A stretch of DNA of 64,000 nt from Cephalopachus bancanus (GCA_027257055.1 JAPVLO010000574.1:744001-808000); one strand, 5' to 3'; shown: positions 21,133 through 32,209, counted from the first letter of the stretch. Translations and numbers: made by a program. Notes: generated by a model from the letters alone, not told the origin.

Positions 21133-22262
21133 AGTGCAGCTGGCAGTCTGCTGATTTTTTTCATTTCAAAAAATCAACTTTTTGATTCATTAATCCTTTA
21201 ATTTTTTGTTTTGTTTTTGTCCTCAATGTCATTTAGTTCTACATTGATCTTTGTTCTTTCTTTCTTTTTTTTTTTTTTTCCCTGCTGGATTTAGGTTTAG
21301 ATTGCTCTTGTTTTTCTACTTCCTTGAGGTGCAAGGTTGTCAATTTGTAATCTCTTTATATTTTTTATGCAGGCTTTTAATGCAATAAATTTTTCTCTGA
21401 GAACTGATTTGGCTATGTCCCACAGGTTTTTGTATGTTGTGTCACCATTTTCATTAGTTTCAACATAATTTGTCTGATTTTCACCTTAATTTCTTTGTCT
21501 GCTCAAGGGTCATTCAAGAGTGGATTGTTAAGTTTCCATGTAGTGGTGTAGTTTTGGGATCCCCTCTTAGTGTTGATTTCTATTTTTGTTCCATTGTGGT
21601 CTGAGAAGATGCTTGGTATAATTTTGATGTTTTAAAATTTATTGAGACTTGCTAAGCATATAGTCTATTTTGGAGAATGTTCTGTTCTGCAATTGTTGAG
21701 TGGAAAGTTCTATAGATGTCTGTTAGATTCATTTACTCTACAGTCCCCTTTAAGCCTAGTGGTTCCTTATTAATTTTCTGCTTTGATGATCTATCTAGTG
21801 ATGTTAGTGTGGTGGTGAAGTCACCCACCATTATGTTATTGCTATAATTTTTTGGAGGTCAAGTAGTATCTGCTTTATGAGTTTGGGTGCTCTGGTGTTT
21901 AGTGTATGTATGTTTAAGATAGTTAGCTCGTCTTGTTGAATTTCAACCTTTGACATAATATAATATCTATCTTTTCCCTTTTTGTTTGTTTGTTTGACTG
22001 TTTTTGGTTTAAAGTCGGAGCAATCTGATATGAGGATGGCTACTCTTCCTTGTCTTTGTTGTCCGTTCACCTGATTTATCTTTTTCTACCCATTTACTTT
22101 GAACCTGTGACTGTCTTTGGCTGGTAGTTGGGTCTCCTGTAGGCAGCATATGACTGAGTCTTACTTTTTTATCCAGTTTGCTACTTTGATTTAAAAGAGT
22201 GGGGCATTTAACCCATTTATATTCAGGGTTAATATTGATATGTGAGGTTTTCTTCCTTCCAT
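18450..22262 (-). pseudogene. L1-D ORF2 pseudogene
   Basis: The minus-strand start codon at 22262 leads into LTLNINGLNAP of the endonuclease before the frame fails. The RT block with an intact FADD is open at 19983-20327 ([14 protein letters not shown], then [20 protein letters not shown]). Further pieces, such as NSILDIG and [12 protein letters not shown], are seen at 19056-19449. Many stops and frameshifts separate the blocks. Confidence 0.88.
21081..21128. repeat. (TC)n microsatellite inside L1-D ORF2
   Basis: 24 perfect TC units. Confidence 0.97.
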
Positions 22263-22329
22263 TGTGCTGCAAGCTAGGTGATTTGGGGATTCTAATGTGT
22301 ACTTGCTTATATGCACTGTTAACTTTGAA

Positions 22330-23230
22330 CTTATGTGCTCTTTTGTGATAACAAGAGTTGTTCTTTCATTTCCAAGTTAGAACTCCTTTGGGAATCTGTT
22401 GTAGAGCCAGTTTAGTAGTGGCAAATCACCTTAGTGCTTGTTTTGTTGGGGAAAGACTTTATTTATCTTTCATTTGTAAAACTTAGTTTGACTGGACACA
22501 AAATTGTTGGTCGATTTTTTTTTTTCTTTAAAGAGGTTTAAAATAGGTACCTATTCTCTTCTGGGTTTTAGAGTTTCTACTGTGAAGTCTGCTGTCAGTC
22601 TATTGCCTTTTTATTTATAAGTGATTTGGCACTTCTTGCTGCTTTTATGTATTTTCTTTCACATTTTCTTCAGATATCTGACAACAATATGCCTTGGTGA
22701 GGTTCTTTTTGCAATATATCTTGCAGATGTTCTTTGAGCTTCATGTATCTGGGGGTCTAGGTTTCTTTCATGACCAGGGAAGTTTTCTTAAATTATTTCC
22801 TTGAGTATATTTTCCGTACTTTTTACTTTGATTTCTTCTCTTTCTAGAATGCCTATGATTCATAGGTTTGTTCAATATACCTAGCCCTATATGTCTTGTA
22901 AGCTTTCCTTATTCTTCTTTGTTCTTTTTTCTTTGTTTCTATCTGACTAGATTAGTTCAAAGAGCCTGTCATCTATCTTAGAGATTATTTCTTCTGCAGA
23001 TTTGTACTGTGCTTTGTATCTTCTCCATTGGGGTTTTTTCTTTTTTTGGATCTGTTTAGCTTTTTTTATTGTTGTCAGTCTCTCCTTTTACCTCCTTAAT
23101 TGTTCTGCTAATTTCTTTGTGTTGATTATCAGCTTCAGCTTGCATCTCATTGAGCTTCTTTATATCAATATTTTGAATTTGCGATCTGGTGTTTCAGAAA
23201 TTTCATTGTGGTTAGTTTCCATTGTTTAAG
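22330..23230 (-). pseudogene. L1-D ORF1 pseudogene
   Basis: Placed by position between the ORF2 start and the 5' UTR. Antisense text such as CTTGCATCTCATTGAGCTTC (about 23138) fits the ORF1 coiled-coil region. No continuous frame survives. Confidence 0.6.
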
Positions 23231-24789
23231 AATCGGTGAACCTCTTTGGAGGGGAAAAACTCTGTTGTGTTTCTTCATATTTTCAGAGTCGTTTATCTGG
23301 TTCTTTCTCATCTGGATGAACTATGGTGACTAATCAGTATGAGTTACTTTAATATAGATGGCCTATGTATGTAGGCTTTCCTAGGTATTGGTTGTGATAA
23401 TGATGTAGTGAGGGTGTGGGCTGGCCCACTGCTTCCTGTGAGGCTAGGGTGGCAAGGGCCTCAGGAGGCTTAACTTGTTCCTCAGTGTTGTATGCTGGTG
23501 TAAGCAAATTACCTGTTGTGATGTGTTCATCCTCCAGGCTAGCAGGTGGTGCCTATAGGTAGGAACTGGCTACTGTCAATGTGGATGCGTATTTACTTCA
23601 TCTTTATTTACTGTTGTCTGAGCAGTGAAATTATCTATGAAGTGCACTGTGGTTTGTGTTCCCAGCTCATCCCCAGGGAGGGGAGAACAAAAACAGGAAC
23701 TACCCTGTTGCTCGGTCTGCTGATTCAAATTAAAAGGGGATCACTCATGTTGGTTTCCTGCCACTTAGACTACTTTCCTAGTTGTGCAGGAGGGGTTCCC
23801 TCTTTTTCTCAGTTTTACTGGGGCACACCAACCCAGCTAGTCTGGGAGGGAGGCTGGGATTCTTAACAGTGGTGCTCACCAAAGAATTCCAGGCTGCAAA
23901 GTTGACAGAGGCTGCAGGACTCATTGTTCATCAGAAGCTGTGGCTACTCTGACTTTCTTTGTGCTCAGAATGCAAGTTCAAGGGTGTGGGGGTGGTGGCC
24001 ACTTGCTAGGCTCCTGTCATTTAGGCTGTTATTCTGGGTGTTCCTTGGTATTGCTGGGGCCCCTTTCTGCTACTGCCCAGAGGGATGGGGCAAGGTGAGG
24101 CACCTAGGTAGTGACACACAGAGACTGATATCAAATATCTGATTCTGGCAGCCTGTCTTTCTGAAAGAGAAACACAGCTTTAGGGGGCGGTCCCCCACTG
24201 CTCCCAGCCACAGGCTGATATGAGCCCAGGTCTGGTCTGGTTTCAAATCCTTGGACAATCTCCACGCTCCAGTTTTGTGCTGACTGTGGAGAGCTACTCC
24301 TTTACTCTAGAATGAGCAACCTTGGCTTTGAGCAGAAATCAAAATGCCTGCTGAGCCCATTGTTATTGCAACAATGAACCCAGTCAAAAATGGTGTCTTC
24401 CTCTCTGATATGTAATTGGGAGAACACCTATGACTTTACTGGGTGTCTTTCCCAGTAAAGACAGCTCTAGGGACTAGGAGAAATGGGGCATTCTTCCATG
24501 GTCTGAGTTTTGCAGACCTCTTATTGGAAGGTACATCTCAGAAGGGAGTTTTCAGTTCCATCCTGTGGTCCAGGTTTCACACTCACTTTTCTTTGCAGCG
24601 TGCCATTGTGGGTGCTTTTTACTTATCTTATCCTCCCTGAGATCTGGGGTGTCCTTTGCTGTTTTGATGAATATTCATTTTTCCTACTTGAATTTGAGTT
24701 TGCTGTGTTGGATTTTCTACACTATTTCACAATGTTCTGGTGGGTAAGGCATGTTTGAAGCCCTCTAATCTGCCATATTGGGGGGGGAA
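23231..24789 (-). other. 5' UTR of L1-D
   Basis: GC-richer leader ending at the probable L1 5' terminus. Short frames within it have no L1 or host protein similarity that I can see. Confidence 0.7.
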
Positions 24790-24829
24790 GCTCATATATT
24801 TCAATTGCTGAGTTAAAACAAGGATAATT

Positions 24830-25255
24830 TATCTATTGAAGGAAATCTTCATTGTTTCCAGTTTTTGACAATTATGAATAAAACTGCTACAAACACTCAT
24901 GTACAGGTTTTTATGTTGGCAGAAGTGGTCAAATGCTTAGGAGTACAATTGCTGGATCATATGGTAAAAGTATATTTCGTTTTGAACTGTCTTCCAAAGT
25001 AGTTGTACCATTTTGTACTCCCATTCTCATTCTCAGTGAATGAGAGTTCTTGTTTCTCCAATTTTTTGCTAGCATTTGGTATTATCATTTAAAAATTTTT
25101 TGGCTATGCTAAGAGGTGTGTAGTGTTAACACATTTTAGTTGTAATTTGTAATTTTCTAAATACATATAATGTTGAACTGTTCTTCATATGCTCGTTTGC
25201 CATTTATGTGTTTTCTTTGATGAGGTGTCTGTTCAGATCATTTACCCATTTAAAA
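24830..25255 (-). mobile_element. Ancient L1 ORF2 C-terminal fragment, antisense
   Basis: Landmarks: TTTTTGACAATTATGAATAA, GTACAATTGCTGGATCATAT, and TCTGTTCAGATCATTTACCC. It is interrupted at 25256 by another L1M 3' end and resumes at about 25835 with AAAAATTGGGTGGTTTATTT. Confidence 0.75.
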
Positions 25256-25830
25256 TTTTTATTTTTAATTGTGATAACATACACATTACATGCAATTTAC
25301 CATCTTAACCAGTTTTAAGCATACAACTTGGTAGTGTTATGTATATTCACATTGTTTTGCAACCAATCTCTAGAATTATTTGCATCTTGCAAAGCTGAAA
25401 CTATACCCACTAAGCTCCCTATTCCTTGATCCAGTCACTGGCAATCACCATTCTATTTTTTGTATCTATAAATTTGACTACTAGCTGGACTCGGTGGCTC
25501 AGCCTGTAATCCCGCGCCTTTGGGAGGCTGAGGTGAGTGGATTGCCTGAGCCTGCGGGTTCGAGATCCGCCTGGGCAGTGAGACCTCATCTCTACAATAA
25601 ATCAAAAAATCAGCCAGGCATGGTAGCGCATGCCTGTAATTCTGGCTACTTGGAAGGCTGAGGCAGAAGGATCACCGGAGCCCAGCAGGTCGAGGCTGCG
25701 ATGGCCGGGAGCGGCCACTGCACTCCAGTCTGGGTAACACAGTGAGACTCCAACTCAAAAAAAAAAAAAAAAAATTTGACTACTGTACGTACTTCATATA
25801 TTGAATACCTCCAGTATTTCTCTAATTTTG
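25256..25830 (-). mobile_element. L1M-type 3' end, antisense, carrying an Alu
   Basis: TTTTAATTGTGATAACATAC, then CAATTTACCATCTTAACCAG, TTGCAACCAATCTC and TATAAATTTGACTACT are the antisense 3'-end signature of old L1M elements. An Alu with TSD splits it. Confidence 0.7.
25483..25771 (+). mobile_element. Alu SINE, lineage-specific type, sense, with TSD
   Basis: Full dimer, AGCTGGACTCGGTGGCTCAG through ACTCCAACTC plus poly(A). The TSD AAATTTGACTACT is at 25470-25482 and 25772-25784. Confidence 0.97.
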
Positions 25831-26010
25831 GACATTTGAAAAATTGGGTGGTTTATTTTTTTATTGTTGAGTTTTAAGAGTTATTTGCATATTTTAGATA
25901 CAAGCCTCTTATTTTGTATGAGTTTTACAAATATTTCTCCCTGTCTGTGGTTCAGTATTTTAATTTTATTTAATAATGTCTTCTACAGAACTTAAAATTT
26001 GGTATTTTTA
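25831..26010 (-). mobile_element. Ancient L1 ORF2 fragment, continuation
   Basis: TATTGTTGAGTTTTAAGAGT and ACAAATATTTCTCCCTGTCT continue the L1 interrupted at 25255. Confidence 0.7.
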
Positions 26011-26285
26011 TATAGAAAACAGAGATGTTACTAGAGCTGTAAATAGGTTTGAAGAGTTCTTGAACAGTACACAGATCTGAGACCTTCCACTGCTTCAGGC
26101 TTTGAAGGAAACTAAGGAAGTTCAGGGAGAGGCATGGCAAGGTCTTTCCAATTTTAAGGGCTCTGCTTCCCAAATTTGTCCTATGTCTATTGATCCTTTA
26201 GCAGAAAGGGACTCATGAATGTGAGTGGGCATGTTCTGAATAAGGGACTATCAAGAAATTGAGTAAATTGGGGTGATCTATAAGA
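26011..26285. other. Unassigned non-coding DNA
   Basis: No family or frame that I can support. Confidence 0.5.
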
Positions 26286-26735
26286 AAGATTATAGGACAA
26301 AGGTGACATGGAGGAACCTTAATCCACATTGCTAGGTTAAAGAAACCAGCCTAAAATGGCAACACACTGTATAATTCCAGCTATATGACATCTGGACAAA
26401 AGAAAACTATACCGACAGTAAAAAGATCAATGGTTTTCAGGGGCTTGGGGAGAAGAAGTAAAGAACAGGGAATTTTTAGGAGAATGAGGCTATACTGCAT
26501 GACACTGTAATGGATAAATCACAACCCATTTATTAAAATCAGTAGAACTCTATAACACCAAGAGTAAAACAATGTAAAATATAGTATTTAGGTGATGAAA
26601 GTATATTATCATTGGTTTATTAATTGTAACAAATGAACAACACTAACATAAGATACTAATAGGCAAACTGTGTAGGGAGGCAGGAATATGTTGGAACTCT
26701 GTACTATCTAGTCAATTGTTCTACAAATCAAATAT
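26286..26735 (+). mobile_element. Ancient L1M 3' end, sense
   Basis: Ordered diverged matches: ACACTGTATAATTCCAGCTA, ACAGTAAAAAGATCAATGGT, TTTTCAGGGGCTTGGGG, AACACCAAGAGTAAAACAAT and TTAATTGTAACAAATGAACA, as in old L1M 3' UTRs. Confidence 0.7.
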
Positions 26736-27090
26736 TGTTGTTGTTAGCTAAATGGCTTTTACATTGCATTTGTTGATTCTAAGTTATTTCTTTTATCTTC
26801 TGGGGATCCTAGCTTCACCTTCTGGAAAATTGTATAATACCAACATCCAATGTAGGTACAAGACTACTAAAGAATAGCAAGAAAAGGCATTCATTGAAAC
26901 AATAACTCAATATCTTGACATTTAATACCTTTGTCTAGTAAGGGAAAAAGCCAGGGTCACTGTCTTCCTTAAAACAATTCATTTATTCCTATTTTCATTT
27001 TATTTTCTAATGTATTGTGCCTCACTTAGATTGGTCATACCTCTTCTCAACAGTCCAACTTCTATTCATCTTTGAAATCTCTACTTAATA
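26736..27090. other. Unassigned non-coding DNA
   Basis: AT-rich. I see no gene, RNA or clear repeat. Confidence 0.5.
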
Positions 27091-27462
27091 ACTGTCTTAA
27101 TCCATTCAGCTGTTATAACAAAACACTTTAGAGTGGGTAATTTATAAACAATAGAAATGTATTGCTCATAGTTCTGGAGGCTGGGAAGTTCAAAATCAAG
27201 GCAATAGCAGATTGAGTGTCTGGTAAAGACTTGTGCTCTGCTTTGTGGATGGTGCCATCTAGCTGTGTTCTTACATGGCAGAAACAACAAGAGACCTCAC
27301 TTAAATATCTTTTATAAGGGCACTGATCCTATTTGTGAGAATGGAGCTCATATGATTTAATCACTTCTCAAAGGCCCCACCTTTTAATACAATGACATTG
27401 GATATTAGGTTCCAGCATATGAATATGGGGATTTACACTAGCATTCAGACCATAGTAAAATC
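27091..27462 (-). mobile_element. Solo MaLR-type LTR (MST/MLT1 class), antisense
   Basis: The plus strand runs from TGTCTTAATCCATTCAGCTG to TTCAGACCATAGTA. Internal marks are GAGTGGGTAATTTATAAACA, AGTTCTGGAGGCTGGGAAGT and AAAGGCCCCACC. This is the ERVL-MaLR LTR of ancient non-coding endogenous retroelements. No internal region lies beside it, so it is a solo LTR. Confidence 0.8.
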
Positions 27463-27712
27463 TTTCTCTGTGGAGATTCTCTTGAGTAATGCAGTGCTCC
27501 TTTTCAAAACTCTTATAGAATCTAGCTTTTATTACACAATTTAAGTTCTTGATTGCATACTGCCTTATATGATTCATTTAAAAAATTGTTTTAGACCTGC
27601 TTTACCAATCAAATTATCAGGTCCTTGAAGAAAATAACCATACCTTCTAATTGCTTTATACTCTTCATAATGCCTAACTCATTGTAGATCTTCAATATTT
27701 ATTGACTAAACT
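27463..27712 (+). mobile_element. L2 LINE 3' end
   Basis: CAGGTCCTTGAAGAAAATAA, CTCTTCATAATGCCTAACTC and ATTGTAGATCTTCAATATTT match the classic L2 tail in order, with high divergence. Confidence 0.7.
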
Positions 27713-27773
27713 ATGTGACCTTGGACATTATCATTTCTTGAAAATTTTATTTTGACAGTATTGCATAGAACTT

Positions 27774-27800
27774 CTGTAAGGTAGAAAAACTACCTTACAG
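27774..27800. repeat. Perfect 11-bp inverted repeat, 5-base loop, at Alu junction
   Basis: CTGTAAGGTAG, AAAAA, CTACCTTACAG; the right arm abuts the first base of the truncated Alu. Confidence 0.9.
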
Positions 27801-27860
27801 ACTGCACTCCAGTCTGGGTGACAGAGTGAGACTCCAACTCAGAAAAAAAAAAAAAAAAAA
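27801..27860 (+). mobile_element. Severely 5'-truncated Alu 3' end
   Basis: Only ACTGCACTCCAGTCTGGGTG to ACTCCAACTC plus poly(A) remains, matching the last 45 bases of the local Alu type. Confidence 0.9.
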
Positions 27861-27964
27861 CATTAATTTCTCAAGTTTGATTTTTACAGGAAGGAACTTT
27901 TTTTTCTTTTATATAAATTAAGACCTTAGAATGTTCAAGTTGACTCTTTGAGAGCCTTTATTTA
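27861..27964. other. Unassigned spacer
   Basis: No feature recognised. Confidence 0.5.
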
Positions 27965-28090
27965 AGGGCAATATTTAAAACTGAAGCTCAAAAAGAATAT
28001 AATGACTTGTCCAGGATCACACTGCTGCATAGTTGCAAAGCTGGAACTAGAATCTGTGTGCTTAAATTTCCTTCTTTCAGACTTCTTCTA
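27965..28090 (-). mobile_element. MIR SINE, antisense
   Basis: AAACTGAAGCTCAAAAAGAA, ATGACTTGTCCAGGATCACA and GCAAAGCTGGAACTAGAATC match the antisense MIR core. Confidence 0.75.
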
Positions 28091-28419
28091 GTGCACAATT
28101 CAGGAAAATAAAGTTGAAGTAATTTGAAGTCTTTATCGTTATAACTCTCCCAATAGCCCTATTTTTACTCTTTTGGGTTAAGACAGAATTATTTGTTTCT
28201 GATTCCACAAGCAATTGTTTACATAGTTTTAAAATGATATTATGTTCTTTTTTCCCCTCGTGTTTTTATACTCTAAATACCTAATTTCCCTGGTCACTCA
28301 CTTCTAAATCATTTCCAGTATGTCAAAATCTCTCTCAAATGGAATAAACATAAACATAGATGTGGTATGAACCTGAACTGTCATAATTGCTGCCCCTGCT
28401 TAGTTTTATCCTTCATCCT
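28091..28419. other. Unassigned non-coding DNA
   Basis: Nothing recognisable. Confidence 0.5.
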
Positions 28420-28525
28420 ACAATAATAATTCTAAGTAGATATTATTGTTATCATCTCCATTTCATATATGAAAAATTGGAGATTCAGGACTGTTAAGGA
28501 ATTGTCCATAGCCATGTTACATTTA
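28420..28525 (-). mobile_element. MIR SINE fragment, antisense
   Basis: TATTATTGTTATCATCTCCA, TTTCATATATGAAAAATTGG and AATTGTCCATAGCCATG fit MIR. Confidence 0.6.
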
Positions 28526-28828
28526 AGCGTGTGTGATCATTGCATGTTATTCTAGCATATTCCTATATATCCCTACAAATCTACTGACAACATTTTACTT
28601 ATTGTCTACTATATAATAGATATTGTTACATGTACAAATAAGTATAAGGTGCCTTCCCTTTCCCACCTTATCTTTAAAGAGATTATGATCAAAGCAAGGC
28701 TATATAAAAACACAAGTACCAAAATATCCCTCAGAATACAACATAATATAAATGGAAAAAAATTATAGAGGTAAGAAAATGAGAAGAAAATAAAAATAAA
28801 ACTAACATGTAAACATTTGTTGTTGATG
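28526..28828. other. Unassigned AT-rich DNA
   Basis: No supported feature. Confidence 0.5.
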
Positions 28829-29150
28829 AGGAACTGTAGCTCATGCCAAAGTGCCTGAAATCCCAGTACTTTGGGAGGCTGAGGTGGGAGTATTACTTGA
28901 TCCCAAAAGGTTGAGACAAACCTAGGCAACATAGTGAGATCTCATGTTTACAAAAAAACAAAAAACAAAAAACAAAAACTTAGCTTGGCATGGTAGTGCA
29001 CACTTGTATTTCTAGCTACTCAGGAGACTTGCTTGAGCCCAGGAGTTCTAGGTTGCAATGAGCTGTGAGCATGTTACTGCACTCCAGCCTGGGTAAAAGA
29101 GTGAAACTCTAACTCAAAATAGATAAGTAAATAAATAAATAAATAAGTAA
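28829..29150 (+). mobile_element. Old AluJ-like SINE, sense
   Basis: AATCCCAGTACTTTGGGAGG, GAGGTGGGAGTATTACTTGA, GGCAACATAGTGAGATCTCA and ACTGCACTCCAGCCTGGGTA give the general primate AluJ pattern, unlike the lineage-specific Alus here. Its A-rich linker has expanded CAAAAAA units and the tail is (AAAT)n-like. The right arm has a deletion near ACTCAGGAGACTTGCTTGAG. Confidence 0.9.
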
Positions 29151-29260
29151 ACAAACATTGGTTGTGTATTTACCATGTGCCAGATGATATATTGGCATTC
29201 TTTTTCATACAAAATACAAATACAAATACTTATAAAACACAAGCACTATTCACCTAATAT
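29151..29260 (-). mobile_element. Possible MIR fragment, antisense
   Basis: GTGTATTTACCATGTGCCAG resembles the MIR 3' half on the minus strand; the rest is weak. Confidence 0.4.
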
Positions 29261-29374
29261 TATTTATTTTATTTTTAATGTATATTACTTTTTATTATGT
29301 GTATATATAATATAAAAGTATTAGGCATAATCTATTAGAGCTACTATTTCAGTAGAGATTTTAAATTTATTTTA

Positions 29375-29442
29375 TTCTTTTATTTTAAAGATGTGGGGTA
29401 CAAGTCAAGATTAGGTACATAAGTGGTCATTGTACACATCAA
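29375..29442 (-). mobile_element. L1 3'-UTR end, antisense, about 70 bases
   Basis: ATTTTAAAGATGTGGGGTAC and GATTAGGTACATAAGTGGTC match the L1 3' end at 60361. It directly abuts sense ORF2 DNA at 29443. Confidence 0.75.
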
Positions 29443-29603
29443 GAAAATAGAAAAATCACAAGTTAACAACCTAACAATTCACCTAACAGAGCTGGAAAGA
29501 TGATACCACCAAAACACTAACTTCAGCAGAAGAATCCAGATCACCAAATTAAAGTCCAAATAAGAGACATAGAAGACAAAAATATCATAGAAAAAATCAA
29601 CAA
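29443..29603 (+). mobile_element. L1 ORF2 fragment, sense, left part (split by L1-B)
   Basis: ACTTCAGCAGAAGAATCCAG and GACATAGAAGACAAAAATAT belong to the ORF2 stretch after the endonuclease. It continues after L1-B at 36449. The last 13 bases are the L1-B TSD. Confidence 0.85.
29591..29603. repeat. Target-site duplication of L1-B, left copy
   Basis: AAAAAATCAACAA, identical to 36449-36461. Confidence 0.9.
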
Positions 29604-31208
29604 GTTTGAACTTCCGGCAATATGGTGATGGGGCAGGTTGGTCTTTGAGAGCCTCTGTGAAAGCGAGTGTCCATAAAGACTCTTGCTTTCCCCCAGTGGC
29701 TGCTGCTCTCGCCACTGCCAGCCTGCTTTCAGTCAGTTGAGCAGGCCTGCAGGCTGGCAGACAGGGGCTCTATGTACTGCTCAGCCACCACTGCCACCTC
29801 TGCTGCTGCCGCCTCTGCCCCACCTGCCTGGGGTGACCCTCAGCTTCCGGCCCCATGGAGCTCCTCCTCCCATGCATCACTGCTGATGTGGTCACCACTG
29901 CCGCCCCTCCGCCCCAGGCCTGGGTGACTCTCTGCTCCCAGCCCTGTGGAGCTCCTCCCATGCACCGCATTGCTGATGCGGCCACCACTGCCTCCACCAC
30001 CCCCCTGCCTGCCCTGGAAGGCCCTCAGCTCCCATCCCATGGAGTTCTGGGCTCCCCCACCTGCTGCACCACCCTGCCCAGCCCTGCCTCTGCCACCCCA
30101 TGCCAGGCTGAACTGCAAGGAACAGCTATCTTACACTTTGCCTCCCCTAGTTTGGCCCCGGCTGCAGCTGAACTCTGCAGAGATCAGTCGGAGTCCTGAG
30201 ACCAGGCAGAGAGCTGCATTGCCCCACCCAACTCCACCCAGCTCTGCCCAGCCTGCAACTTGGGATCTAAGGTAATAGTATCAAAATGGGAGAGACAGAA
30301 GCCCCTCCCCAATGGTAGATCAGAAACAGGTCAGATCTGAGTGGGAGACTTGACAGCAAGCCAACTGAACCTGGATCTGATCCACCCTCCCTCCACAGCA
30401 AGCCTGGGTCAACTGAATCTAGCTATGAGCAACCCTACCAGCCTGGGATGAGAGCTACAGATAAGAGCTGAAAGGACGTTGGACTTAGAGGAACAATCTC
30501 AGAACATGCTTGGTTCCCTTGTTTTAATGTTTCTTTATTTTTATTCTTTGTTTGTTTTACTCATCTTTTTTCTCCTCTTTTGTCTCTCTTCTGTTATTGA
30601 TAATGTTTTCATACTTGCTTTGCTTCTGTTTGTTTACTGATTTTTTTTCTTTAGACTACATGCTTGTGGAGGGGAATAGTATATCAATAAGGAGGTTGGT
30701 TAGCTTGTGTGTCTGTATGATTGTATGATTTAGTTTTTTTTCCCTAATTCTTATCTATCTTTGTTTCTCTTTTCATTTGTTAGTTAGTACATTTGTCTGT
30801 TTTCCCTCTTACTCTTCTCTATCTCCATGTTCCTCTCCCCCCCATTTCATTCTTTTCCTTTTTCTTACCTCATTTTGCTTTCAGGGAGCAAACCTATACT
30901 CCCACTGCATGGGCAGATTGCAAGGCAGTGGGGAGCAGGGTCCAGGGTATCCATAAACCTGTCAGTGGATACTGGAATCTACAGATAGATTTTGAGTCAC
31001 AACTCTCCCTTCAATTAAACCTCAAAACTACACAAAGTATAGCCCCCAACCTACACTCCAGTTTCGGAATTGAATAAAGCCAGAGGATTCATGTAAGGAA
31101 GAATAGGAGATTGAGAAAACAGAATTAAGAGCAACCCTCCCACCCTGAACAACAGAATTAAAGAAGACAGGGAAAAAAGGAAAAAAATGGGGAGGAAAAC
31201 CTGCACAA
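29604..31208 (+). promoter_or_regulatory. L1-B 5' UTR / presumed internal promoter
   Basis: Begins at a CTTCCGGCAATATGGTGATG-type tip and contains a C/G-rich zone (29690-30270) with three degenerate copies of a roughly 92-bp unit, followed by a pyrimidine-rich leader (30520-30860). Frames across the GC-rich zone are low-complexity Pro/Ala strings on both strands and are not genes. Confidence 0.75.
29790..30065. repeat. Three degenerate ~92-bp repeats in the L1-B 5' UTR
   Basis: The cores ATGGAGCTCCTCC (about 29854), TGTGGAGCTCCTCC (about 29945) and CATGGAGTTCTGG (about 30038) each follow a CTCAGCT/CTGCTCC block. Two are followed by a GCTGATG(T/C)GG(T/C)CACCACTGCC block. Confidence 0.75.
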
Positions 31209-32160
31209 ATGAAAAAAAACCAAAAGAAGAATAGAGGTCTCACACAAACCCCTGGGATGTCAGACACTAAGAAAAGAGTTTTGGAACGCAAACCATGAAG
31301 AGACCGCAGAATGACTGGTCACATACTACAAACCCAGACATCAAGACATTAATAGAGAGAATAAAAAGAATTGAGGAGAGATGAGAGGAAAATAGGAAGG
31401 AGTTGATAACTGAGATAACAGCAGAAAAGAATACTGTGATTGAAATAAATAACTAATAAGCATGGAAAGCAGAATTAGCCAAGCAGAAGAAAGAATCTCA
31501 GAGGTTGAGGACCAAAATATAGAAATAACCCAAGCTGTTCAAACCATAAAAGAAGCTTAAAAAAACAGAACAAAACCTTCAAGAGATGAGTGATTACTTC
31601 AACAGACCGAACCTAATGGTTATTGGACTTTCTGAGGCAGAGAGACAGAGACCACCCTGGAACAAACCTGGAACAAACACCCTGGAACAAACATTCATGA
31701 AATTATTCAAGAAAACTTCCCTCACCTCATCAGTGATGCAAAAAATTCAAACACAAGAGATTCAGACAACCCATGCAAGACAACAAATGAGAAGACCAAC
31801 TCCCAGACACAGTAATTTCCCTAAACAAAGTAGGTATAAAAAAAAAAATCTTAAAGGCAGCAAGAGAAAAAGGTCAGACTGCCTACCAGGGAAGACCAAT
31901 TAGAATAGCAACAGATTTATCTACAGAAACACTTTAGGCTGTGAGAGTTTGGAGCTCAATTTCCAAAGTTCTCAAAGATAAAGAACTTCAAACAAGTATA
32001 ACATATCCAGCCAAACTAAGCTTCATCAGTGAGGGAGAATTAAAATCTTTCCCAGAAATCCAATCCCTAAGAACTGATGCTGCCTCTAGACTATCTCTAC
32101 AAGAAACACTTAAGAAAGTATTAAACACAGAAGAAAAGGAAAAAAGAACAACAATGTACT
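31209..32160 (+). pseudogene. L1-B ORF1 pseudogene
   Basis: ATG at 31209 starts M-K-K-N-Q-K-K, as in the intact copy, but an early stop follows. Surviving blocks: MSDYFNRPNLMVIGLSEAER and QQMRRPTPRHSNFPKQSRYK (31586-31903), then ITYPAKLSFISEGELKSFPE and LKKVLNTEEKEKRTT (31941-32160). There is a tandem duplication of the Leu-Glu-Gln-Thr-Phe region (CCTGGAACAAAC repeated at 31657-31692). About 45 bases between ORF1 and ORF2 are missing relative to L1-C. Confidence 0.85.
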
Positions 32161-32209
32161 TCAAAAGAAAAACACAAACAAACAGGAACAACAACTCTAT
32201 AAGAACCTC

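Larger units (their letters stand above)
18241..24789 (-). mobile_element. L1-D: full-length older L1, antisense
   Basis: About 6.5 kb from a T-rich tail (18241-18255) to a probable 5' end reading, on the minus strand, CCCCCAATATGGCAGATTAG. ORF2, ORF1 and 5' UTR follow the normal order. Its 3' UTR type (antisense of L1PB/old L1PA-like ends) differs from L1-A, L1-B and L1-C, so it belongs to another, older subfamily. A (TC)n tract lies in the ORF2 part. I could not identify a TSD. Confidence 0.88.

Noticed and set aside
18241..24789. TSD for L1-D
   Set aside because: I compared the bases left of the T-tail with those right of 24789 and found no convincing direct repeat.
27091..27462. Possible coding endogenous retrovirus
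   Set aside because: Only a solo MaLR-type LTR is present; no gag, pol or env-like frame lies beside it. The same holds for 40342-40771.
29667..30275. Pro/Ala-rich frames on both strands
   Set aside because: Low-complexity translation of the GC-rich L1-B 5' UTR.
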